Positions 7,349 through 16,526 of a stretch of 64,000 nt of DNA are shown piece by piece. Every line of letters begins with the position of its first letter. Position 1 is the stretch's first letter. Both the position numbers and the translations under genes were made by a program. The stretch spans positions 6,337,001 through 6,401,000 of the forward strand of contig CP031740.1 in the NCBI GenBank assembly GCA_022701275.1, given 5' to 3'. The stretch is from Microcoleus vaginatus PCC 9802 (GTDB lineage Bacteria; Cyanobacteriota; Cyanobacteriia; Cyanobacteriales; Microcoleaceae). The notes beneath the pieces are model-generated. The model was not told the DNA's origin, searched no databases, and saw only the letters and a program-made list of their open reading frames with translations.

Positions 7349-9151
7349 TTACAAATCTTTGGCAAATTTACTTAGATTATCTTGCCGCCATTTAGCATCG
7401 CCGCGCCTGTCTGTTTGCAATTCTAAGACGCGAATCCCGCTATTTGGCAAAAAACTTAATTTTTGTTTGAACTGTTCCCAATCGTCTATTATCTCGTGTT
7501 TCACGCCGTAAGTTGCACACAACTGAGCAAAATTTATCTGCTGCGGCGTCGCAAAAAACTCTTCAAAGGGCGGGTCAAATTTGGCAACGGGCAACATTTC
7601 AAAAATTCCGCCACCGTTGTTATTAATTAATATGATTGTCAGATGACCGACAAATTTATTTTTAATTAAAAAACCGTTCGTATCGTGCAAAAGTGTTAAA
7701 TCGCCTGTTAGCATGATGCTGCTTTGATGGCGGTGAGCAACTCCCAACGCTGTTGATAATGTGCCGTCTATACCGTTCGCGCCACGATTGACAAAAGGTT
7801 TTATTTCTAAGTGGTTTGGCTTCCAGAAAAACTCGACATCTCGGACGGGCATACTGTTGGCAATAAATATCGGTGTTGCAGGTGGCAAAATTTGGGAAAG
7901 CAGCCAGGAAACTTTGGGTTCGATTATGTTGTTAATTGCTGATATTTTTTGGTCTATTGTTTGTCTGACTTGGATTTCGGTGTTGCGCCAAAGTTGGAGG
8001 TATTCGTTTGATGGAGAGGTTAGAACCCCCCCTAACCCCCCCTTGCTAAGGGGGGGGACTTGAGGAAGGATATTAGTGGCTAGATGCTCTACAGAGGTTC
8101 GCAGGTGAATTGTTTGGCCGTGTAGCGGATCGAAATTGTGGTGGCTGGGGTCGATTATGTAGCGTTGTGGTTGGGTTTTGTCTAGCCAGTTTCGCAGTTC
8201 TTTGCTTGTGGGTAAGTCTCCGATTTGAATGGCGATTTCTGGGGTTAATTTATCTGCTAGTTCGCGGTTTCGCAGGATTAAATCGTAGGTGGAAATTAGA
8301 TGGGGGTTTAGTTGAGCGTAGTTTCTGACTGGGGATAGTCCTTCTGCTAAAACTGGCCAGTTTAAGGATTTGGAAATTTGGGCGATCGCACTACAGTATT
8401 TTTCGGCAAATTGAGGCTGTGCAACGCCTGCAATAATAATCCCTCGATCGCACTTTTGCCATTGTTGCATGGTACTTTCTTCTCCCCCCCTTAACAAGGG
8501 GGGGCTGGGGGGGGTAGAGCTTTCTCCTGCGAAAATGGGTTCTAATCCTGCAAAGAAATCTTCGGGATTAAATTGTGTTTCTAAAGCTTCTACGGCTATG
8601 TCTGGAACGGGTACAAGCGGGTCGCGAAAGGGGAGGTTGATGTGGACGGGGCCTGGTGTTGGAAATTGCGATCGCTCCCAAGCATACACGATCGTCTGCC
8701 GCAGATAGTCTAGCATTCCTCTGGACGCAGAAGGTATCGCTAATTCGGCTTGCCAGTTCGGATAATTGCCGTATATTTTAACTTGGTCGATCGCTTGTCC
8801 GGCGTGACAGTCCCGCAGTTCGGGAGGTCGATCGGCGGTGAATATTAGTAGCGGAATTCGACTTTCTCGGGCTTCTATTATAGCAGGATAAAAGTTGGCG
8901 GCGGCGGTTCCAGATGTACAAATTAGTGCGGTTGGTAAACCGGATTTTTTGGCGATTCCTAATGCAAAAAAGCTGGCTGAACGTTCGTCGAGTATGGGAA
9001 TAGTTTCTATTTTGTTGTTCTGGGCAAAGGCTATTGTTAGCGGTGCCGATCGCGAACCGGGACAAATCACGGCTGTAGTTAATCCCAGTCTTTGCAATGT
9101 CTCTGCTAATATTGAAGACCAGAGAGTGTTGGTATTGCGAAAATCAATCAT
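7349..9151 (-). CDS. menD: SEPHCHC synthase (MenD)
   Basis: MenD is a thiamine-diphosphate enzyme that joins isochorismate and 2-oxoglutarate in phylloquinone synthesis. The 600-residue protein has the cofactor-activating Glu56 (LDERSASFFALG), the early SRSAPL motif and the ThDP/Mg motif GDLTLLHDTNG (483-493) followed by NNNGGGIFEMLP. Two proline/glycine-rich inserts, at about 213-226 (PPSPPLLRGG) and 362-376 (PPLSKGGLGG), are encoded by GC-rich palindromes and are foreign to the family; both lie in the middle region between the two ThDP-binding ends. It is second in an operon with menF, 15 bp downstream. Confidence 0.95.
   Translation of the reverse strand: MIDFRNTNTLWSSILAETLQRLGLTTAVICPGSRSAPLTIAFAQNNKIETIPILDERSASFFALGIAKKSGLPTALICTSGTAAANFYPAIIEARESRIPLLIFTADRPPELRDCHAGQAIDQVKIYGNYPNWQAELAIPSASRGMLDYLRQTIVYAWERSQFPTPGPVHINLPFRDPLVPVPDIAVEALETQFNPEDFFAGLEPIFAGESSTPPSPPLLRGGEESTMQQWQKCDRGIIIAGVAQPQFAEKYCSAIAQISKSLNWPVLAEGLSPVRNYAQLNPHLISTYDLILRNRELADKLTPEIAIQIGDLPTSKELRNWLDKTQPQRYIIDPSHHNFDPLHGQTIHLRTSVEHLATNILPQVPPLSKGGLGGVLTSPSNEYLQLWRNTEIQVRQTIDQKISAINNIIEPKVSWLLSQILPPATPIFIANSMPVRDVEFFWKPNHLEIKPFVNRGANGIDGTLSTALGVAHRHQSSIMLTGDLTLLHDTNGFLIKNKFVGHLTIILINNNGGGIFEMLPVAKFDPPFEEFFATPQQINFAQLCATYGVKHEIIDDWEQFKQKLSFLPNSGIRVLELQTDRRGDAKWRQDNLSKFAKDL
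8026..8057. repeat. GC-rich palindromic repeat inside menD (copy 1)
   Basis: CCCCCCC/CCCCCCC blocks around CTTGCTAAG with a G-run partner form a strong hairpin. On the coding strand it reads as PPLSKGGLGG-like peptide in MenD. Similar copies are at 8484-8514 and 13151-13181. Confidence 0.85.
8484..8514. repeat. GC-rich palindromic repeat inside menD (copy 2)
   Basis: CCCCCCCTTAACAAGGGGGGG followed by CTGGGGGGGG; on the coding strand it reads PPSPPLLRGG. It lies in the opposite orientation to copy 1, judged by which C/G block comes first. Confidence 0.85.
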
Positions 9152-9166
9152 TTTTATAATATATTG

Positions 9167-10600
9167 CTAAACCAAAGCGTTTAAAAGTGGTTGTAATTTG
9201 AGCTGAATTTCTGCTAGTTCTTTCTCTGGTTCCGAACCAGCCACAATACCGGCACCAGCATAAAGTATAGCCCGATCGCCATCGATTAATGCCGATCGAA
9301 TGCCGACGGCAAATTCGCCGTTCCCCCTGCGATCGATCCAGCCCAGAGGTGCTGCGTACAAAGAGCGATCGCAGCTTTCGCAGCGGCGAATTTGCTCTAG
9401 GGCAATATCTCTCGGCACGCCTGCTACCGCTGGGGTTGGATGCAGTTGAGCTAAAATTTTTAATAAATGAATATCAGGGGGGATTTGAGCAGTTATGGGT
9501 GTCCACAAATGCTGAATGTTTGATAGTTGCAGCAGTCTGGGCACTGGGGAAAAATTGGGAGTTATGCCGAGTTTAGACAGGCGATCGACAATAAAGTCAA
9601 TCACAACTTGATGTTCTCGAATATCTTTCTCGCTCTCAAGCAATCCCTGGGCTAATTTTGCATCTCCCGCCTCAGTTTTTCCCCTCGGTGCTGAACCTGC
9701 TAAAGCATCTGTTAATAACTGATTGCTGTGAATGCTAATTAAGCGTTCTGGACTGGCACCGATAAAAGTTTGTCCTTTGCCGTTACTGGTTGAAAATACA
9801 TAGCAATCTGGATAGCTGAGGCGCAAGTTATTTAATGAATCTATTAAACTGAAAGGGGTTTGAGAAATCACATTGATTGCTTGAGATAAAACTATTTTAC
9901 TAAAATATTTAGAGGCTATCAATTCTAAAGCAGACTTGACTGATGTTTTAAATTGACTGGCATCATTGACGGGAATTTGTTTAAAAGAGAGCGAACTGTT
10001 GATAGCAGTAGTTAGTTTAGGGTATTTACGAGATTCAATTTTATCAAATGTTTGCCAAATATTTTCAGCGATGCTTTTAATGTTTAGATCTTTTTCTATT
10101 ACGGTATTTGCCACGAGAATGCAGCTATCTTTCTGTCTGGTAATTTGCCATTTTGGTAAAAATATGGTGGCGGGCGGAAAGTAAGAATTAGCCACAATGT
10201 TCTCATCAAAAAAAGCAAAACTACAAAAAAAGTGAGGCCCGCTAAATGGCAAGCGTTCCGCACCAATGGTAATTGTATTGGCAAGTGTTGAACGAATAAA
10301 ATTTTGAGCTAAGGCAAATCGCTCGGTTCCTGCTACTGTGAGATGGATTGCCGAATCAAGGGCTGCAATCGCAAAACTTTTGCCGACAATAGGGTTTCTT
10401 TTTTCAAAGTAAAAGTGCCGCTGACAAGGTTCGGAAATCTCTTGCAGTACAGCTAGCGGATCGAGGGGGTAAATTTCCTGAGAAATACTAACTATTTTTG
10501 TGCGATCTTTTTCGGTTAAAGACTGCTGGCAATTTAACAGAAACTGATGCAGTTGATTGCGGTCTTGCAAGAGATTAGCGCGGTGCGGTATTACTGTCAT
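9167..10600 (-). CDS. menF: Isochorismate synthase (MenF)
   Basis: MenF converts chorismate to isochorismate, the first committed step to phylloquinone. The 477-residue protein has the chorismate-binding C-terminal domain: a candidate general-base Lys235 in KYFSKIVLSQ, GASPERL (281-287), AGSAPRG (301-307) and EKDIREHQ (324-331), then HPTPAVAG and the final YAGAGIVAGSEPEKE. These are the usual motifs for EntC/MenF. The less conserved N-terminal half is also usual. It is the first gene of the menF-menD operon and is divergent from menA, with a 400-bp spacer. Confidence 0.93.
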   Translation of the reverse strand: MTVIPHRANLLQDRNQLHQFLLNCQQSLTEKDRTKIVSISQEIYPLDPLAVLQEISEPCQRHFYFEKRNPIVGKSFAIAALDSAIHLTVAGTERFALAQNFIRSTLANTITIGAERLPFSGPHFFCSFAFFDENIVANSYFPPATIFLPKWQITRQKDSCILVANTVIEKDLNIKSIAENIWQTFDKIESRKYPKLTTAINSSLSFKQIPVNDASQFKTSVKSALELIASKYFSKIVLSQAINVISQTPFSLIDSLNNLRLSYPDCYVFSTSNGKGQTFIGASPERLISIHSNQLLTDALAGSAPRGKTEAGDAKLAQGLLESEKDIREHQVVIDFIVDRLSKLGITPNFSPVPRLLQLSNIQHLWTPITAQIPPDIHLLKILAQLHPTPAVAGVPRDIALEQIRRCESCDRSLYAAPLGWIDRRGNGEFAVGIRSALIDGDRAILYAGAGIVAGSEPEKELAEIQLKLQPLLNALV

Positions 10601-11005
10601 GAAAGCGAGAATAGCAGATTTGTCAGATAGAGTGTGGGTTTGTCCGGCTAAAACCCCTATTTCGATCTAAGCACGGGAGGGCGATCGCAAAACATGACCT
10701 TTCGAGTTTCCCCGAAAGTTTGGGCTCGAAGAGGGCAGAAAACAGACGATCCTCTTCGAGGGCTTCGCCAACGTGCGATCGATCGAAACATTTAGACATA
10801 AAACTTTAAGATTGAGCGACTAAATCTCGACTCTCATGCTCACGCCCCTACAAAGGTTTGCAGACGGGCTACTTCAAGGCTGTGAGCACCTTCACCGCCT
10901 CTCAACGGATGCCCCGCACGCACTCAACCTTATACAGAGTAGACTTTGTTCACCAATAAAATTGTAAAATTACTAAGCTGCTATCAATTGCATCAAGTTT
11001 GTGTA
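10601..11005. promoter_or_regulatory. Divergent spacer between menF and menA
   Basis: About 400 bp separate the two divergent men operons. It contains a hairpin with arms CTCGAAGAG / CTCTTCGAG (about 10732-10767) and a smaller CTTTCG...CGAAAG hairpin just before it. Promoters for both operons should lie here, but I cannot fix -10/-35 boxes with confidence. Confidence 0.4.
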
Positions 11006-11902
11006 ATGACAACAAAGTTAATTGAACGTCCAAATAGTAAATTGTGGCTGGCGGCAATCAAGCCGCCCATGTACAGCGTTGCGGTGATTCCTATTTCAGT
11101 AGGAACAGCAATTGCTTTTGCCGAAACTCAAACGATTAATTCGTCAAATTTTTCGACATTTTTAATGTCAGCCATTTTGATTATAGCATGGCTGAATCTC
11201 AGCAATGATGTATTTGACTCGGAAACAGGCATCGATAAAAACAAAGCGCATTCCCTAGTTAACTTAACCGGAAATAAAGCTTTAATTTTCGGGCTGGCCA
11301 ATCTGTTTTTAGCAGTCGGAGTGTCGGGAATATGCGCCATAAGCTGGTGGCAAAAAGACCCAACAGTAATTTTGCTAGTAGTTTTGTGCTGTGCTCTCGG
11401 CTACACTTATCAAGGGCCTCCGTTTCGCCTTGGCTATCAGGGTTTGGGGGAAATCATCTGCTTTTTCACCTTTGGGCCGCTAGCCTTTGCCGCTGCTTAT
11501 TACAGTCAGACTCAAACTTGGTCGGCAACTAATTTTGCAGCTTCGGCCATCGTGGGAATTACTACGAGTATCATCTTATTTTGTTCCCACTTTCATCAAA
11601 TTGCGGATGATTTGGCGGCAGGGAAAAAATCGCCAATTGTCCGACTCGGTACAAAGAAAGGTGCCCAGTTGTTGGAGTGGTTGTGCGGCAGCGTTTATGC
11701 TTTGACTGTGCTATTTGTGGCTTTGGGAATGTTCCCAATTTGGACGCTGTTGATTTTTGGGAGTTTGCCATTTGCGATCGACCTTTGCCGCCATGTCACA
11801 GACTATCACAACCAACCGACAAAGGTCAGCAACTCTAAGTTTATCGCAGTTACGCTGCATTTTTCGAGCGGATTGCTGCTGGCGTTGGGCTTTGCTTTGT
11901 AA
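11006..11902 (+). CDS. menA: 2-carboxy-1,4-naphthoquinone phytyltransferase (MenA)
   Basis: This UbiA-family membrane enzyme attaches a phytyl chain to DHNA, giving the demethyl form of phylloquinone. The 298-residue protein has about eight hydrophobic segments, the first prenyl-diphosphate motif NLSNDVFDSETGIDK (usual N..xD..D type) and the second motif HFHQIADDLAAGKKS. The ATG at 11006 gives the family start (MTTKLIERPNSKLW); the frame extends upstream to a TTG at 10946, which looks less likely. It heads the menA-menH-menC-menE gene run. Confidence 0.93.
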   Translation: MTTKLIERPNSKLWLAAIKPPMYSVAVIPISVGTAIAFAETQTINSSNFSTFLMSAILIIAWLNLSNDVFDSETGIDKNKAHSLVNLTGNKALIFGLANLFLAVGVSGICAISWWQKDPTVILLVVLCCALGYTYQGPPFRLGYQGLGEIICFFTFGPLAFAAAYYSQTQTWSATNFAASAIVGITTSIILFCSHFHQIADDLAAGKKSPIVRLGTKKGAQLLEWLCGSVYALTVLFVALGMFPIWTLLIFGSLPFAIDLCRHVTDYHNQPTKVSNSKFIAVTLHFSSGLLLALGFAL

Positions 11903-12035
11903 ATCGGGCGATCGAGAATTCCGGTAAAATGGAGGTATGGTTTGCTAAGTTGAGAGAGTTGGTGGAGTTTGGTGACTTCTCAAAATCTTGTTTAATTTAG
12001 CAATCCGTACCTCATATTGAATCGTATAATTGTAT

Positions 12036-12836
12036 ATGGACAAATTTAATAATTATAACTTTCACTATTCCTTAACTGGCAACAAGAATCAGCCGACACT
12101 TTTATTTTTGCATGGATTCACGGGCAGCAGTCTAGACTTTAGCAGGGTGATTCCCTTACTTTCTAACAGTTATTGCTGCTTAGCAGTTGACCTTCCCGGC
12201 CACGGAAAAACCCAAGTCAACGGCGACGAAAGTTACTACACTATGTCAAATACTGCCCAAGCATTAATCGAGTTATTAGATGATTTACAAATAGACAAAT
12301 GTTTGTTGTTGGGCTATTCAATGGGCGGGCGATTGGCACTTTACATGACATTACATTTTCCAGAAAGATTCGAGAAAGTAGTGTTAGAGTCAGCTTCGCC
12401 AGGATTGAAAACAGAAAAAGAGCGATCGCACCGCCTGGAAGCCGATTTACAGCAAGCACAAAATCTGGAAAATAGCAACATTAAAAATTTTTTATTCAAC
12501 TGGTACGATCGCCCTTTATTCAAATCTTTAAAAAACTCTCCCCACTTCGACAAACTCATAGAAACCCGCTTAGCAAACAATCCCTTAGAGTTAGCCAAAT
12601 CACTCCGCAATATGGGAACCGGCAACCAGCCCTCTCTCTGGGAAAAACTCGCACAAAATCAAATTCCCATCCTCTTGCTAGCGGGAGAATATGATGATAA
12701 ATTTACAACCATAAATACCGAAATTGCCAGCTTGTGTCCGGCCGCTACTCGGGAAATTGTACCAAAAGCTGGTCACAATATCCATTTTGAAAATATTGAT
12801 AAGTTTGTCGCCGTTGTGAGACAATTTTATGATTAA
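12036..12836 (+). CDS. menH: SHCHC synthase, alpha/beta hydrolase (MenH)
   Basis: MenH removes pyruvate from the MenD product to give SHCHC. The 266-residue alpha/beta hydrolase has the oxyanion region LFLHGFTGSSLDF, the nucleophile elbow GYSMGGR, the Asp-bearing LLAGEYDDKF and the His in KAGHNIHFE. ATG at 12036 is chosen over TTG at 12030. It lies between menA and menC and ends 11 bp before menC, which supports the role. Confidence 0.9.
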   Translation: MDKFNNYNFHYSLTGNKNQPTLLFLHGFTGSSLDFSRVIPLLSNSYCCLAVDLPGHGKTQVNGDESYYTMSNTAQALIELLDDLQIDKCLLLGYSMGGRLALYMTLHFPERFEKVVLESASPGLKTEKERSHRLEADLQQAQNLENSNIKNFLFNWYDRPLFKSLKNSPHFDKLIETRLANNPLELAKSLRNMGTGNQPSLWEKLAQNQIPILLLAGEYDDKFTTINTEIASLCPAATREIVPKAGHNIHFENIDKFVAVVRQFYD

Positions 12837-12847
12837 CTCAAAAACCC

Positions 12848-13882
12848 ATGCTTTATCAATTCGAGTTTCGCACTTATCAGCGAAAATTTAAGCGCCCCTT
12901 GCGAACAAGTCACGGCATCTGGGATATTCGCTCAGGAATTATCCTGCGAGTTGTTGGCGAAAATGGTCGAATTGGTTGGGGAGAAATTGCCCCTTTGAGT
13001 TGGTTTGGTTCAGAAAGTTTTGAGCAAGCTTTAGATTTTTGTCACCAGTTGCCAGCTAATCTTTCATCAGAGATGATTTTTGCTATTTCCCCTGAATTGC
13101 CGGCTTGTCAATTTGGCTTTGAGTCAGCACTATCAAACGAGGAAAATTCACCCCCCCCAGCCCCCCCTTGCCAAGGGGGGGAGAAAAGCGAAAATTTAAC
13201 TTACCTTCCCCAAAATGGGGAGAAAATGCAAAATCGGTTCAGCGGTTTATTGCCAGCAGGTGAACCAGCTTTGCAGGCTTTGCAAGTTCTTTGGTTAGAG
13301 GGATATCGCACGTTTAAATGGAAAATTGGGGTTGCTGCAATTGAGGAAGAATTAAAGATTTTTCAGCAGCTAATCCAAGCAATGCACAATTTGTGCGATC
13401 GACAATCGGCATTTTTGCGGTTAGATGCCAACGGGGGACTCAGTTACTCGCAGGCTAAAACATGGCTGCAAGCTTGCGACAAGGTAAAAGAAACTGACTT
13501 TTCTGCAGACATTGAATTTGTGGAACAGCCGCTGCCCGTAACACAGTTTCAGGAAATGGTAGAATTGAATGCTATTTATGCAACTCCGATCGCCCTTGAT
13601 GAATCTGCAGCCAACCTCGATCGCATCCAAGAGTGCTACAGCCAAGGCTGGCGGGGACTTTTCGTCATTAAACCTGCGATTGCTGGTTCCCCATCCCAAC
13701 TGCGAAAATTTTGTCAAACTCACAATATAGACGCTGTTTTCTCATCAGTATTTGAAACCCAAATCGGCAGACAAGCAGCATTAAACTTAGCAACAGAATT
13801 GTCTTTAAATAAGAGAGCACTCGGCTTCGGCACGGATTGCTGGTTCGATGACAATCATTCGATTTTAGATTTTAGATTTTAG
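12848..13882 (+). CDS. menC: o-Succinylbenzoate synthase (MenC)
   Basis: MenC, an enolase-superfamily dehydratase, makes o-succinylbenzoate. The 344-residue protein shows the KxK pair Lys157/Lys159 (KWKIG), the metal ligands Asp193 (RLDANG), Glu226 (FVEQPL) and Asp251 (ALDES), and the second Lys275 (VIKPA). An insert at about 100-126, with PPPAPPCQGGEK, comes from a GC-rich palindrome and lies between the capping domain and the barrel. The last residues (ILDFRF) and the stop codon are encoded by an ATTTTAG heptamer repeat, so the native C-terminus may have been replaced. Confidence 0.92.
   Translation: MLYQFEFRTYQRKFKRPLRTSHGIWDIRSGIILRVVGENGRIGWGEIAPLSWFGSESFEQALDFCHQLPANLSSEMIFAISPELPACQFGFESALSNEENSPPPAPPCQGGEKSENLTYLPQNGEKMQNRFSGLLPAGEPALQALQVLWLEGYRTFKWKIGVAAIEEELKIFQQLIQAMHNLCDRQSAFLRLDANGGLSYSQAKTWLQACDKVKETDFSADIEFVEQPLPVTQFQEMVELNAIYATPIALDESAANLDRIQECYSQGWRGLFVIKPAIAGSPSQLRKFCQTHNIDAVFSSVFETQIGRQAALNLATELSLNKRALGFGTDCWFDDNHSILDFRF
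13151..13181. repeat. GC-rich palindromic repeat inside menC
   Basis: CCCCCCCCAGCCCCCCCTTGCC followed by AAGGGGGGG reads as PPPAPPCQGG in MenC. It is the third copy of the element seen twice in menD. Confidence 0.85.
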
Positions 13883-13894
13883 ATTTTAGATTAG
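13861..13894. repeat. ATTTTAG heptamer array at the menC 3' end
   Basis: Four to five ATTTTAG units; the first three bases of a unit boundary supply the menC TAG stop. More arrays of the same heptamer occur at 19551-19582, 19694-19713 and 53279-53490. Confidence 0.9.
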
Positions 13895-13958
13895 TCCCAC
13901 GACTAAATCAAGCGGGTTAGGTAATTGTTTTAAATCGAAAAACTTGGTGAAAGCATCT

Positions 13959-15377
13959 ATGGCAACAAATCTCACAGTAAATATTCTGGATATCAAGTCG
14001 GGCTTGCCCGATAACTGGCTTATCGGTTGTGACAGTCGCGAATTTGCCCGAATTGTCGATCGGGTATTTCTTGAAATCACCCAAAATCCCGCACAAAAAA
14101 CACCCCCAAAAATTTGCCTTGCCGAACCAGAACCCGTGCAATTTCTTGCCAGTTTCACCGCCGCCTGCGCCGCCAAAGGCCCCATTTTTCTCTGCAATCC
14201 CAACTGGGTAAAACCCGAATGGGAACAAGTCTTTGATTTAGTCCAACCAGACATATTTTTAGGACAATACCCGCTTCCCAAAAATCCCCATATCCCAGTC
14301 CGCGAAGGCGGACTTCGTTTGTATAGTCGCGAATTCCATTCGTCCGGTAAAAGCGGTTTTGATACGATCATGATTCCCACCGGCGGTTCGTCGGGAAAAA
14401 TTCGTTTTGCCATCCACAATTGGGAAACACTAACAGCATCAGTACAAGGTTTTCAACAATATTTTCAAGTTGACCAAATCAACTCCTTTTGCGTTTTGCC
14501 CTTATATCATGTCAGCGGTTTAATGCAATTTATGCGTTCCTTTACTACCGGAGGAAAACTCGCTATTCAGCCATTTAAAGAATTAGAAAGTGGTAAAAAA
14601 AGCGACCTCGAACCAGAAGAATTTTTCATTTCTTTAGTTCCAACTCAACTGCAACGGCTGCTGCAAAATCCAGATACAGCTAATTGGCTGGGACGGTTTC
14701 GGGCCGTACTTTTGGGGGGTGCTCCCGCTTGGTCGGAACTTTTAGAAACAGCTAGAAACTATCAAATCAAATTAGCGCCTAGTTACGGCATGACAGAAAC
14801 CGCCTCGCAAATTGCTACACTAAAACCCCAAGATTTTCTCGCGGGAAATAACAGTTCCGGTAAAATTTTACCGCACGCTAAAATAACTATTCGCAGTGCC
14901 AATGGCGATATTTTGTGCGATAATCAAATCGGAAATATTGTGGTAAATGCTAAATCTTTGGCGTTGGGTTATTATCCTAAAAATTTTGGCGATCGCCAAT
15001 ACTTCCAATTAGATGACTTGGGATTTTTTGATAAAAATAACTACTTAAATATCATCGGACGCAGCAGCGACAAAATTATTACAGGCGGAGAAAATGTATT
15101 TCCGGCGGAAGTTGAAGCCGTTGTGCGATCGACTAATTTAGTTGCGGATATTGCTGTAATTGGCTTGCCAGACAAAGATTGGGGTCAAGTCGTTACGGCT
15201 ATCTACGTTCCCGCTAATTCCGAAGTTACGGTCAAAAATCTGCAAGCGGCACTAGAAGATAAGTTGAGCAAGTTTAAGCGACCGAAATATTGGGTAATCG
15301 TCGAACAATTGCCGCGCAATTCTCAAGGCAAAGTTAATCGAGAAAAATTGCAAGAAATTGCGCTCAAATATCAATAA
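13959..15377 (+). CDS. menE: o-Succinylbenzoate-CoA ligase (MenE)
   Basis: MenE is an adenylate-forming enzyme that activates o-succinylbenzoate to its CoA thioester. The 472-residue protein has the AMP-binding P-loop IPTGGSSGKIRF, the A5-type motif SYGMTETAS, the A7-type DLGFFDKNNYLNIIGRSSDKI and the C-terminal catalytic Lys in PRNSQGKVNREKL. ATG at 13959 is taken as start; GTG and TTG codons lie just upstream. It is the last gene of the menAHCE run. Confidence 0.93.
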   Translation: MATNLTVNILDIKSGLPDNWLIGCDSREFARIVDRVFLEITQNPAQKTPPKICLAEPEPVQFLASFTAACAAKGPIFLCNPNWVKPEWEQVFDLVQPDIFLGQYPLPKNPHIPVREGGLRLYSREFHSSGKSGFDTIMIPTGGSSGKIRFAIHNWETLTASVQGFQQYFQVDQINSFCVLPLYHVSGLMQFMRSFTTGGKLAIQPFKELESGKKSDLEPEEFFISLVPTQLQRLLQNPDTANWLGRFRAVLLGGAPAWSELLETARNYQIKLAPSYGMTETASQIATLKPQDFLAGNNSSGKILPHAKITIRSANGDILCDNQIGNIVVNAKSLALGYYPKNFGDRQYFQLDDLGFFDKNNYLNIIGRSSDKIITGGENVFPAEVEAVVRSTNLVADIAVIGLPDKDWGQVVTAIYVPANSEVTVKNLQAALEDKLSKFKRPKYWVIVEQLPRNSQGKVNREKLQEIALKYQ

Positions 15378-15443
15378 TTATTAGGCGATCGCAATCAATG
15401 CAGAAGGCAGAATTTCTCATGCTTATTTCCGCCTCCTGACAAC

Positions 15444-15471
15444 AGTCAACAGTCAACAGTCAACAGTCAAC
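15444..15471. repeat. Heptamer tandem repeat (AGTCAAC)4
   Basis: Four perfect AGTCAAC units lie between menE and the convergent reductase gene. It is the same unit as at 2117-2151. Confidence 0.9.
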
Positions 15472-15478
15472 TGACTAA

Positions 15479-16450
15479 TTACGACAAACCTAACAGCCTT
15501 CTCGTCTTCTCTGCTTCTTGTCTTTGAACATCCACAAACTTCAACATTCGGTAAACTACCTCTATTTGGGGCAACTTAATACCTGCTTGCTGCGCCACCC
15601 GTATCGGATTACCAAAAATCGCCTCAACTTCCAGGGGTCGCGATTCATCATAATCGATTTTCATGCTCGTGCGGTAAGGCTTCATTTTCTGAGTGTATTC
15701 GAGCATCTGTGGGATAAAGTCATCGGGAATAATGCGATCGCAACTTTTGGCTCCCGCTACCACTTCCCCCATCATTTCCTTGACTAAAATCAGAGTATCG
15801 GGATTAGCCATCAGTTCGTCAGTTCTGGCATCCAACACTACAGACAGCCCGTTATAAGGAATATTCCAAACCAGCTTTTTCCACCTTGACAATAGCAAAT
15901 CTTCGCTCATTTTAATAGGAATATGAGCACGTTTAAAATCCTTAGCAATTTGGTGCAATCTATCAGTAATACCAATTGCTTTGTAGTCCTGGGCATATTC
16001 TCCCAAGGTGATAGTGCCGTAATCTAGGTGGCAGATGTGACCGGGCCCAACTTTATAAGAGCAGAGAAAACACAGCCCGCCCACCACTCGTTCTGCACCG
16101 ACAATTTTAGCTACTTCCGGTTCGGCATTCAATCCGTTTTGCAATACTAAAACCGCGCCGTTATCCTTTAATAAAGGAGGCAAAATTTGGGGCAAAAAGT
16201 TATTTTGAGTTGTTTTCAGCGCTACAATTACTACGTCGCACTTAGGCATTTTATGCGTGTTGTGGTAGGCGCGGACGTGGGGGAGGGTGAAGTCGCCTTC
16301 GGGAGACTCGACAATCAAACCGTGTTTTCTGACCTGATCGTAATCGCTGCGTAGCAAAAAATTGACTTCTAAACCTGCTTGTTGCAGTCTAGCACCGTAG
16401 AATCCGCCTAAAGCTCCCGTGCCCACAATGGCATAATTGCGATTTGACAT
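15479..16450 (-). CDS. Putative 2-dehydropantoate 2-reductase
   Basis: This is a ketopantoate-reductase-fold protein; the family reduces ketopantoate to pantoate for CoA synthesis with NADPH. The 323-residue protein has the Rossmann start YAIVGTGALGGFYGARL, VIVALKTTQNN and the NGLNAEPEVAK segment, plus the catalytic Lys in SRWKKLVWNIPYNGLSVVLD. Cyanobacteria often carry more than one PanE-like protein, so the true substrate is open. Its gene follows menE convergently. Confidence 0.8.
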   Translation of the reverse strand: MSNRNYAIVGTGALGGFYGARLQQAGLEVNFLLRSDYDQVRKHGLIVESPEGDFTLPHVRAYHNTHKMPKCDVVIVALKTTQNNFLPQILPPLLKDNGAVLVLQNGLNAEPEVAKIVGAERVVGGLCFLCSYKVGPGHICHLDYGTITLGEYAQDYKAIGITDRLHQIAKDFKRAHIPIKMSEDLLLSRWKKLVWNIPYNGLSVVLDARTDELMANPDTLILVKEMMGEVVAGAKSCDRIIPDDFIPQMLEYTQKMKPYRTSMKIDYDESRPLEVEAIFGNPIRVAQQAGIKLPQIEVVYRMLKFVDVQRQEAEKTRRLLGLS

Positions 16451-16526
16451 AATATCAAAAAGTCAGAAATAATATCAACAAAACAGAAATTTGACTGTCA
16501 TACCCTGCTATTATTTAAAGATAGAA

